Shown: in pieces, positions 39,148-46,029 of the stretch
Position numbering within the stretch: the stretch's first letter is position 1
How the letters are laid out: every line of letters begins with the position of its first letter
Assembly (NCBI RefSeq): GCF_020217465.1
Contig: NZ_CP084115.1
Span: forward strand, 3,224,001-3,288,000
Origin: Cobetia amphilecti
GTDB lineage: Bacteria > Pseudomonadota > Gammaproteobacteria > Pseudomonadales > Halomonadaceae
Direction of reading: 5' to 3'
DNA: 64,000 nucleotides
Made by a program: the position numbers and the translations under genes
Notes under the pieces: model-generated
Seen by the model: the letters and a program-made list of their open reading frames with translations, nothing else
Database searches by the model: none
Told to the model about the DNA's origin: nothing

Positions 39148-41370
39148 TTACTGTTTTTCGACAGCCACAGTCCGCTCGGCAGCATTTGCCTTGAGGGTCT
39201 TGGTCGGCTCGAAGCGGCCGTTGCGGCGCCAGGTGAAGTAACGGTCGAGCACCTTGAGCACGCCTTCCGGCTTGTGGGCATTCTTCCACATGCCCGCCGC
39301 GGCCTTGTTGGCCTCGGACAGCGTCGGATACGGATGGATGGTGGACAGGATCTTGTTGAGACCGATGCCATGCTTCATCGCCATGGTGAATTCGGCCAGC
39401 CACTCCCCTGCCGAGGCACCGACCAGCGTCACGCCGAGGATACGATCGCGTCCCTTCTCGGTGAGCACCTTGACGAAGCCTTCCGTCGCACGCTCGGCCA
39501 GCGCGCGATCACTCTCGCCCATCTCGTAATGCGTGACCTCGTACTCGTAACCCTGGGCCTTGGCTTCGGTCTCGTTGAGGCCGACACGTGCCACTTCCGG
39601 CTCGGTGTAGGTGACCATCGGCATGATACGGTAGTCGACCTTGAAGGTCTTCAGACCACCGAACAGCGCGTTGACCGCCGCGTGCCACGCCTGGTGGCCC
39701 GCCGCATGGGTGAACTGGTACGGACCGGCCACATCGCCACACGCCCAGATATTCGGCTGCAGGGTCTGCAGCGACTCGGAGACATCGATGGTGCCGCGCT
39801 CGGAGACCGCGATGCCCAGATCTTCCAGACCGAAGCCTTCGACGTTGGCTTCGCGCCCGATGGCCACCAGCAGCTCATCGAACTCGATCCAGCTCTCCTC
39901 GCCGTCGGGAGAACTCACGACCAGATGGCGCATCGGCTGACTGTCCTTGTCCTTGAGCACCTCGATGCGCGTGGCGGTGGAATTGACGCGCAAATCGACG
40001 CCCTCACCGGCCAGCTGCTCGTGCATCAGCGCGCTGACTTCTTCGTCTTCACGCGGCATCACGCGCGGGGCACCCTCGATGATGGTGACGTGACTGCCCA
40101 GGCGCGCGAAGCTCTGACCCAGTTCCATGCCGATCGGGCCGGAACCCAGCACCACCAGACGCTTGGGCTGCACCTTGAGGTCCCACAGGTTCTCGGAGGT
40201 CAGCGGCGTGATCAATTCCATGCCCGGGATGGCTGGCACACGCGGACGGGCACCAGTGGCGATCACCACGTTGCGCGTGGTCAGCACGCGACCATCGACT
40301 TCCACTTCCCAGGGCGTCCTGAGTCTGGCGTTGCCGGTATGCACTTCCACGCCGAGGCCTTCGTAACGCTCGATGCTGTCATGCGGTTCGACACTCTCGA
40401 CCACGTCATGCACATGGCCCATCACCTTGGCGAAATCGATTTCCGGCTCGTTGGCGGTGATCCCGAAGCGCTGGGACTGACGAATCTCATGAGCCGCACG
40501 CCCGGCACGAATCAGCGCCTTGGAGGGCACGCAGCCGGTATTGAGGCAGTCACCGCCCATCTTGTGGCGCTCGATCAGCGCGACACGCGCATTCACGGCA
40601 GAGGCGATATAGCTGGTGACCAGCCCGGCGGAACCGGCACCGATGACGACCATGTCGTAATCAAAGGTCTTCGGCTTGTCGAAGGCCGCCTGCTGCTTGC
40701 GCTTGCGCAGCACGCCGACGATCTTCTTGGCGATCAGCGGGAAGAGGCCCAGCGCGATGAAGGAGGCGATCAGCCCCGGCGAGAGGATGCCGGACAGGGA
40801 TTCCAGCTGGCCCAGCTCACGCCCGGCGTTCACGTAGATGGCGGTGCCCGCCAGCATGCCCAGCTGGCTTGCCACGTAGAAGGTGACCACGCGCATGCGG
40901 GTCAGGCCCATCACCAGATTGACGATGAAGAACGGGAAGACCGGCACCAGGCGCAGCGTGAACAGATAGAAGCCGCCTTCGCGCTCGACGCCACGGTTGA
41001 GGGATTCCAGCTGACGGCGGAAGCGCTTCTCGATGCTCTCGCGCAGCAGAGTGCGGGAAATCAGGAAGGCCAGCGTCGCACCGATGGTGCTGGCGAAGGA
41101 GATCAGCAGCAGCCCCCAGCCGAAGCCGAACAGCGCGCCACCCAGCAGCGTCAGCAGTGCTGCACCGGGCAGTGAAAGCGCCGCCATCGCCACGTAGACG
41201 ACGAAGAAGGTGCCCGCGACCTTGTACGGTGATTCCGCGAACAACGCCTGGAATTCGGACTGGCTGGCCTTGAGGCTCTGCAGAGTGAAGTAATCCTGTG
41301 CCCCGCTGGCAAAGAAGACCACGATGGCAGCGACGATGGCGCCCAGAAGCAGTAACTTGCGTTTATTCAC
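39148..41370 (-). CDS. Fusion of VTT (TVP38/TMEM64) membrane domain and FAD-dependent disulfide oxidoreductase
   Basis: 740 residues from a GTG at 41370 (AAGGAAAT upstream). Residues 1-230 are a DedA/VTT-type membrane domain (GAALLTLLGGALFGFGWGLLLISFASTIGATLAFLISRTLLRE). Residues 240-710 form a class I pyridine nucleotide-disulfide reductase: FAD motif VVIGAGSAGLVTSYIA, redox cysteines GGDCLNTGCVPSKALI, NAD motif VVLGSGPIGMELGQSFARLG, second FAD motif WACGDVAGPYQFTHAAGHQAW and C-terminal IHPYPTLSEANKAAAG. This resembles mercuric-reductase/lipoamide-dehydrogenase-like enzymes, but lacks the C-terminal vicinal cysteines of MerA. A membrane-tethered flavoenzyme of unknown substrate. Such fusions are known in proteobacteria. 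Confidence 0.9.
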   Translation of the reverse strand: MNKRKLLLLGAIVAAIVVFFASGAQDYFTLQSLKASQSEFQALFAESPYKVAGTFFVVYVAMAALSLPGAALLTLLGGALFGFGWGLLLISFASTIGATLAFLISRTLLRESIEKRFRRQLESLNRGVEREGGFYLFTLRLVPVFPFFIVNLVMGLTRMRVVTFYVASQLGMLAGTAIYVNAGRELGQLESLSGILSPGLIASFIALGLFPLIAKKIVGVLRKRKQQAAFDKPKTFDYDMVVIGAGSAGLVTSYIASAVNARVALIERHKMGGDCLNTGCVPSKALIRAGRAAHEIRQSQRFGITANEPEIDFAKVMGHVHDVVESVEPHDSIERYEGLGVEVHTGNARLRTPWEVEVDGRVLTTRNVVIATGARPRVPAIPGMELITPLTSENLWDLKVQPKRLVVLGSGPIGMELGQSFARLGSHVTIIEGAPRVMPREDEEVSALMHEQLAGEGVDLRVNSTATRIEVLKDKDSQPMRHLVVSSPDGEESWIEFDELLVAIGREANVEGFGLEDLGIAVSERGTIDVSESLQTLQPNIWACGDVAGPYQFTHAAGHQAWHAAVNALFGGLKTFKVDYRIMPMVTYTEPEVARVGLNETEAKAQGYEYEVTHYEMGESDRALAERATEGFVKVLTEKGRDRILGVTLVGASAGEWLAEFTMAMKHGIGLNKILSTIHPYPTLSEANKAAAGMWKNAHKPEGVLKVLDRYFTWRRNGRFEPTKTLKANAAERTVAVEKQ

Positions 41371-41666
41371 TGGCGATTTCCTTTTCGATTCCTGCCGTCA
41401 TGGGCATGTCATTGGGATGTACCGTGTCCTTACGAGGCATGTCGCTGACTGGATGCACTGATTCGCGTAGCGGAGTGAATGGCAGTGGCTTGATCACGAC
41501 AACGGTAACGTTTCATTCTGCATGTTCGCATCCATCCCACGTTTATTCGCGTAGAAACCTATACAGGCAGTGAGGACTCAACAGCGCCAGTCACCTCACG
41601 GCTCACCGAGACATGGAGATTTCCGTGTACTCATCTCGAAGGAATGACGCCTTTCCCGGAGACACC

Positions 41667-42344
41667 ATGACCCGATACACGCGAATCCCCTTCCCTGCGA
41701 TCAGACGTCTCACGCCACTGGCAAGCCTCCTCGGCGGCCTGCTGCTTGTCGGCCACGCCCATGCCTTCGACCCGCAGACAGCGCCCAAGGGCGTCGCCGA
41801 GGGTGTCGCTCAGGGCCAGGAAGTCGCCATCTTCGCCGGTGGCTGCTTCTGGTGCATGGAAGGCCCCTTCGACAAGCTTGAGGGTGTGATCTCGACCACC
41901 TCCGGCTATACCGCGGGCGAACAGGACAACCCGACCTACAAGCAGGTCTCCGCGGGCGGCACCGGGCATACCGAAGCGGTCAAGGTGGTCTACGAGCCGG
42001 AAAAGGTCAGCTACGACACCCTGCTGGAGGTCTTCTGGCACAACATCGACCCGGTCGCGGTGGACCGCCAGTTCTGTGATGCCGGCACCCAGTACCGCAG
42101 CGGCATCTATCCCCTCGATGAGGCCCAGCGTGACGCGGCAGAGGCCAGTCGCGATGCGCTGAAGGACAGATTCCCCGAAGGCATCGCCACCGAGATCGAG
42201 GCGGCAGGGCCCTGGTATGCGGCCGAGGACTACCATCAGGACTTCTACAAGAAGAACCCGGTGCGTTATCGCTTCTACCGCGCCGGCTGTGGCCGCGATG
42301 ATCGTCTGGAAGAGATCTGGGGTGACGACGCGCCCGCGCACTGA
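41667..42344 (+). CDS. msrA: Periplasmic peptide methionine sulfoxide reductase MsrA
   Basis: 225 residues from the ATG at 41667 (CCGGAG upstream). A signal peptide (RLTPLASLLGGLLLVGHAHA, cut near residue 33) exports it. The catalytic motif GGCFWCMEGPF places Cys60 as nucleophile; CDAGTQYRSGIYPL and AEDYHQDFYKKNP are the other conserved blocks, with a possible resolving Cys in AGCGRDD near the C-terminus. It repairs methionine-S-sulfoxide in envelope proteins. Exported MsrA is less common than the cytoplasmic form; no msrB is adjacent. Ends at a good terminator. Confidence 0.92.
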   Translation: MTRYTRIPFPAIRRLTPLASLLGGLLLVGHAHAFDPQTAPKGVAEGVAQGQEVAIFAGGCFWCMEGPFDKLEGVISTTSGYTAGEQDNPTYKQVSAGGTGHTEAVKVVYEPEKVSYDTLLEVFWHNIDPVAVDRQFCDAGTQYRSGIYPLDEAQRDAAEASRDALKDRFPEGIATEIEAAGPWYAAEDYHQDFYKKNPVRYRFYRAGCGRDDRLEEIWGDDAPAH

Positions 42345-42371
42345 TCTCGCCCTCCAGGCCCTCTGAACGAC

Positions 42372-42399
42372 AACGGCTCGCCATCTGGCGAGCCGTTTT
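42372..42399 (+). terminator. Intrinsic terminator of msrA
   Basis: AACGGCTCGCC and GGCGAGCCGTT flank the loop ATCT (11-12 bp stem), followed by TT. Located 28 bp after the msrA stop and before the MFS 3' end. Confidence 0.85.
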
Positions 42400-42485
42400 C
42401 AGTTGCATGCTCTGATTTACGTGCCCTGCTCTCTATTCTGCGGTCTGCTCTGCTCTCTGATCTTCCATCAACCCTGCTCTCAGGC

Positions 42486-43805
42486 TCAATACTGCGTGGT
42501 GGCCCGGCGCCAGCACAGGATCGCCAGCGAGAAGGTCACCGCCAGCACCAGTACGCTGGCCATGACCACCCCGGGCCAGCCGGCAGCCTGCCAGAAGGGT
42601 TCCAGCCAGAAGCCGCCGAGACTCGCGCCCAGATAGTAGGCGGTCAGATACAGCGCACTGGCACTGGCCCGCGCGCCCTCGGCATTGCGCCCGACCCAGG
42701 CTGAAGCTGTGGCATGCGCGAGGAAGAAGCCGAAGGCATTCAGACTCAGGCCGATCAACATGCCGATCAGCGAGTGACTCAGCGTCAGCAGCGTGCCGAG
42801 CATCACGATGCCGGTGCCCAGCATCATGGTCAGTGCCTGACCGCGTCGCTGAGCGATCGCCAGCGCGGCCTCGCCGTCCTCAGCCGCACCTCCCGGTACC
42901 AGACGCCGTGCCAGCCGGCCAGACTGGGAGGCGCCGAAGGTGCCCGCCAGATAGGTCAGGAACAACAGCCCCAGCCATTGACTGCTGAGCGACCAGGGCG
43001 CCTCACTCAGCCGGAAGGTCATGTAGCTGTAGAGATTGACGAAGATGAAGAAATTCAGCCCACCGAGCAGGAACACCGGCCACAGACGAGGATTGCGCAG
43101 ATGGCGACCCAGACCTGCCAGCATGCTGCTCAGCTTGAGCGGCTGGGCGACGAAGCGTCTCTGGCGCGGCAGCAGCTGCCATAACGCCCCCAGCACCAGC
43201 AGGCTGACGCCGCCGATAGCGGCGAAGCTGGCCTGCCAGCCCCAGTGCTCCGCGATCACGCCCCCCGCGACCCGCCCCGAGATGCCGCCCAGCGAATTGG
43301 CACTGATGTAGAGCCCCACCGCCACCATCAAGGCGGGTTGCTCCATCTCGTCACTCATGTACGCCACTGCCACCGCCGGCAGGCCGCCGAGCAGAAAGCC
43401 CTGCAGCGCGCGCACCGCCAGCAGCGACCAGAAGCCCTCGGCGAACAGTGCCAGCCCTGAACAGGCCACCCCGCCGGCCAGGGTCCACAGCAGAATACGC
43501 CGCCGCCCCAGCGCATCGGACAGCGGGCCGAACACCAGCAGTGCCATAGCCAGCGTCAGGGTGCTCACCGACAGGGACAGACTCGCCTGCAGCGAGCTCA
43601 GGCCCAGATCCGTCGCCAGCAGCGGCAGCAGCGGTTGCACCAGATAGAGGTTGATGAAGACCACGAAGGAGCCCAGGCACAGCGCCTGGGTCATGCGCCG
43701 CCAGTCACGCCCGCGCGCCTTGAGCGGCTCGGGCAGCTCGGACTGTGTGGCGGAAACCGAGGCGGCGGAATCGGGGGAAGAAGACGCGGAAAGCGATGAA
43801 GCCAT
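42486..43805 (-). CDS. MFS transporter (YnfM-like, 12 TM)
   Basis: 439 residues from the ATG at 43805; the open frame extends to 43922 without a good start signal. Twelve hydrophobic segments, the motif-A loop DALGRRRILLWTLAGG between helices 2 and 3, and the QGFLLGGLPAVAVAYMSDEM stretch in helix 5 are typical of the YnfM/arabinose-efflux group of the major facilitator superfamily. It probably exports a small molecule across the inner membrane by proton antiport. Divergent from a LysR regulator 187 bp away, which likely controls it. A C/T-rich stretch with repeated CTGCTCT (42420-42485) follows its stop. Confidence 0.9.
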   Translation of the reverse strand: MASSLSASSSPDSAASVSATQSELPEPLKARGRDWRRMTQALCLGSFVVFINLYLVQPLLPLLATDLGLSSLQASLSLSVSTLTLAMALLVFGPLSDALGRRRILLWTLAGGVACSGLALFAEGFWSLLAVRALQGFLLGGLPAVAVAYMSDEMEQPALMVAVGLYISANSLGGISGRVAGGVIAEHWGWQASFAAIGGVSLLVLGALWQLLPRQRRFVAQPLKLSSMLAGLGRHLRNPRLWPVFLLGGLNFFIFVNLYSYMTFRLSEAPWSLSSQWLGLLFLTYLAGTFGASQSGRLARRLVPGGAAEDGEAALAIAQRRGQALTMMLGTGIVMLGTLLTLSHSLIGMLIGLSLNAFGFFLAHATASAWVGRNAEGARASASALYLTAYYLGASLGGFWLEPFWQAAGWPGVVMASVLVLAVTFSLAILCWRRATTQY

Positions 43806-43860
43806 CAGGTACCTGCACTCAATCAAGCATGGGGATGGCGCCAGTCTGCGCCGCGCGCTC

Positions 43861-43909
43861 GCATCAGTAAAATAGCTCGACATGATGCTGGCCATCAGCA
43901 AAGCTGATG
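43861..43909. promoter_or_regulatory. Candidate LysR operator in the MFS-lysR divergent region
   Basis: Two dyads share the half-site CATCA/TGATG: GCATCA (43861-43866) with TGATGC (43883-43888), and CATCAGC (43893-43899) with GCTGATG (43903-43909). TAAAAT between them (43868-43873) could be a -10. Placement in the divergent gap suits a LysR-type recognition and activation site pair. Confidence 0.45.
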
Positions 43910-43992
43910 ACAACGGCGACACAGGGATGTCGCAAACTGCGCCGAGAGGAAGCAGCGCTGATAAAGGACTTCGCGATCAACAGGACCCCGCG

Positions 43993-44967
43993 ATGAAACT
44001 GCCCTTCGATCTGCGTGCACTGGAGATATTCGTCAGTGTCGTCGAGCACCAGAGCTTCACCACTGCCGCTCAGGCACTCAGCCTGGCCCAGTCAGCGGTC
44101 AGCCAGTCGATCGCCGGGCTCGAAAGCCGGCTGGGCACGCAACTGCTGGTCAGGGGCTCACGCGGTCTGCGCCTGACACCGGCCGGCGATACGCTGCTCG
44201 AGCATGCCCGGCCCCTACTGCAACAGGCACAGCGCGCGGCACTGGCGATGGCGGAGCTCGAGGGGCTGGTCAAGGGCGAGGTGCGCATCGGCGTCTCCTC
44301 GATGCTCGGCTCCTACTACTTCCCGCCCCTGTTGATGGCATTCAAGGCACGCTATCCCGACATCAAGCTCAGCGTGATCGAGGGCGGCACCCTGAGCCTG
44401 CGCCGAATGATCGACAATGCCGAGCTGGACCTGGGCGTCATCGTCGAGGATCAGCTCGGCACCGACACCCACGGCCTGATTCGACGCCACTTCCTGAGCG
44501 AGGAAATGGTGGTCTGCCTGGCGAACGATCATCCGCTGGCCGCCCGCACGCAGATCAGCGTCGAGGAGTTCTTCGCCGAGGAGCTGGTGGTCTTCAAGCG
44601 CGGCTACTTCCATCGCGACTTCATCGAGCGCCTGGCCAGCCAGCATGGTCTCGCGCCGAGCATCGCCTTCGAATCGAACCTGATCGCCCTCAACAAGGCG
44701 ATCGTCGCGCGTGGCTTCGGGATCACCACCTTCCTCAAGCGTGTGGTCGAGGATGACCGTGAAGAGAACAACCTGACCGCCGTCTCCTTCGATGAGCCCG
44801 CCTGGCTTGAGCTGTCACTCGCCTGGCGCCGCGAGCGCGGCCTGTCACGTGCCGAGCAGGCGCTGGTCGATTTCGTCATTGAACACTCGGCGGCCGGGAG
44901 GCTCGCCCCGGATGCCTTGAGCGCTGATGATCAGGCAAGCAGCACTACGCTGAAGCCCCCTTCCTGA
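43993..44967 (+). CDS. LysR family transcriptional regulator
   Basis: 324 residues from the ATG at 43993 (AGGA upstream); the frame opens at 43882, but a typical LysR N-terminus begins at MKLPFDLRALEIFVSVVEHQS. The winged helix-turn-helix covers residues 20-62 (SFTTAAQALSLAQSAVSQSIAGLESRLGTQLLVRGSRGLRLTPAG), followed by the periplasmic-binding-like effector domain (GEVRIGVSSMLGSYYFPPLLMAFKARYPDIKLSVIEGGT). The divergent MFS transporter is the obvious target. Effector unknown. Confidence 0.92.
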   Translation: MKLPFDLRALEIFVSVVEHQSFTTAAQALSLAQSAVSQSIAGLESRLGTQLLVRGSRGLRLTPAGDTLLEHARPLLQQAQRAALAMAELEGLVKGEVRIGVSSMLGSYYFPPLLMAFKARYPDIKLSVIEGGTLSLRRMIDNAELDLGVIVEDQLGTDTHGLIRRHFLSEEMVVCLANDHPLAARTQISVEEFFAEELVVFKRGYFHRDFIERLASQHGLAPSIAFESNLIALNKAIVARGFGITTFLKRVVEDDREENNLTAVSFDEPAWLELSLAWRRERGLSRAEQALVDFVIEHSAAGRLAPDALSADDQASSTTLKPPS

Positions 44968-44998
44968 GCAGTGGCTGACATTTGCCGGGGCTCATAAA

Positions 44999-45030
44999 CG
45001 ACATCACCCGGCCAGGGCCGGGTGATGTCG
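44999..45030 (-). terminator. Terminator hairpin between lysR and the NlpC gene
   Basis: A 14-bp perfect stem with loop CAGG. On the minus strand the hairpin is followed by TTTATGAG, so it mainly serves the NlpC/P60 gene; it may also stop lysR transcripts on plus. Confidence 0.75.
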
Positions 45031-45040
45031 AAGAAGACAC

Positions 45041-45104
45041 TTGTCTATTCAAGGGCCTGTCTATTCAAGGGCTTGTCTGTGTCAGCGCTTGTCTGTTTCA
45101 GTGC
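45041..45104. repeat. 16-bp x4 intergenic tandem repeat
   Basis: Units at 45041, 45057, 45073 and 45089: the first two are TTGTCTATTCAAGGGC-like with one change, the last two TTGTCTGTGTCAGCGC and TTGTCTGTTTCAGTGC. It lies between the terminator hairpin and the NlpC/P60 stop codon. Confidence 0.85.
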
Positions 45105-45117
45105 CAGCGTGATCGGC

Positions 45118-45717
45118 TCACTGACTGCGCATGGCCAGCTTCATCTGCATGGCCTCGTAGGGCATCGGGCGACGCGACTGCCAGTAGTGCTGGGACCAAT
45201 AGACATTGTCGAGTCGCGACAGCTTCACGCCACGCGAGGTGGAGGCATGCAGGAAGTAGCCGTTGCCGACGTAGACCCCCACATGGTTGTAGCGACGCGA
45301 GGGACGGAAGAAGACCAGATCACCCGGCTTGAGCTGCGACTTGTCGATGCGCTTGCCACGCTTCACCTGGTCGGTGGTGGTGCGCGGAAGATCGATGCCG
45401 AAGCCATCACTGAAGACATGCTGCATCAGGGCGGAACAATCGATGCCGCGGGAGTTGGTTCCCCCCAGACGATAGGGCGTCCCGGCCCAGCGGTCATGCT
45501 CTTCAAGCAGGACATCGCGGATGCTCGGCCCTGACATGGCGTAGTCCTGCGACTCGGCGGCCGGCTGGGACGCGGACTGGCGATAGCGCTTGAGCTTCGG
45601 CAGTTCCGGCAGGTCCACATCGTAGTAGGCCACATCATTGGACGGTGTTGAGTGACTGGCACAGCCTGCCACACCCAGTGGCAGGATCAGAAAACAGCAT
45701 AATAACGCGTGGCGCAT
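45118..45717 (-). CDS. NlpC/P60 family lipoprotein endopeptidase (Spr/MepS-like)
   Basis: 199 residues from the ATG at 45717 with GAGGAAT upstream. Lipobox GVAGC puts the acylated cysteine at residue 19, so it is a membrane-anchored lipoprotein. The NlpC/P60 domain (residues 70-190) has catalytic Cys94 in RGIDCSALMQ, His145 in YNHVGVYVG and His157 in FLHAST. It would cut D-Glu-mDAP or mDAP-D-Ala bonds in peptidoglycan, allowing cell-wall growth. Single gene. Confidence 0.92.
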   Translation of the reverse strand: MRHALLCCFLILPLGVAGCASHSTPSNDVAYYDVDLPELPKLKRYRQSASQPAAESQDYAMSGPSIRDVLLEEHDRWAGTPYRLGGTNSRGIDCSALMQHVFSDGFGIDLPRTTTDQVKRGKRIDKSQLKPGDLVFFRPSRRYNHVGVYVGNGYFLHASTSRGVKLSRLDNVYWSQHYWQSRRPMPYEAMQMKLAMRSQ

Positions 45718-46029
45718 CCAGCATTCCTCGTCGTGGGCCCGGCGCTGGAAGGGTGAAGGTGAGCAGCGCTTGCGGACGGCGATAACCATTGATGCATGAC
45801 GATGATCGTTGATCGATCAGGGGTAACACGGCGACTATCTGACAAGGTGGGCCGGATCAGGCAGCAGCACACATTGCAACACGATGACGACAGTCAGATG
45901 ACAAACTCAATTCGTTCGCAGGATAGTAGTTCATGTTTCCGCAAACCGTATGCCATTGCCGCACAAGTTAGACCAAAGCATCAGAGAAAGTGCCCCCCTG
46001 CCGCTCACCCAACCTGAATTGAATCCCGC
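45718..46029. other. Intergenic region between NlpC gene and DUF1266-like gene
   Basis: About 310 bp, with no supported gene. It carries the promoter for the minus-strand NlpC gene (GATCGTTGATCGATC repeats near 45800) and the 3' side of the DUF1266-like gene; no clear terminator for the latter was found. Confidence 0.4.

Noticed and set aside
39136-41175. 679-codon plus frame opposite the FAD oxidoreductase
   Set aside because: Low-complexity His/Asp/Gln-rich translation typical of antisense to GC-rich genes; the minus-strand gene is conclusive.
39148-41370. Mercuric reductase (MerA)
   Set aside because: Lacks the vicinal C-terminal cysteines and the heavy-metal-associated N-terminal domain, and carries a VTT membrane domain instead; no mer genes nearby.
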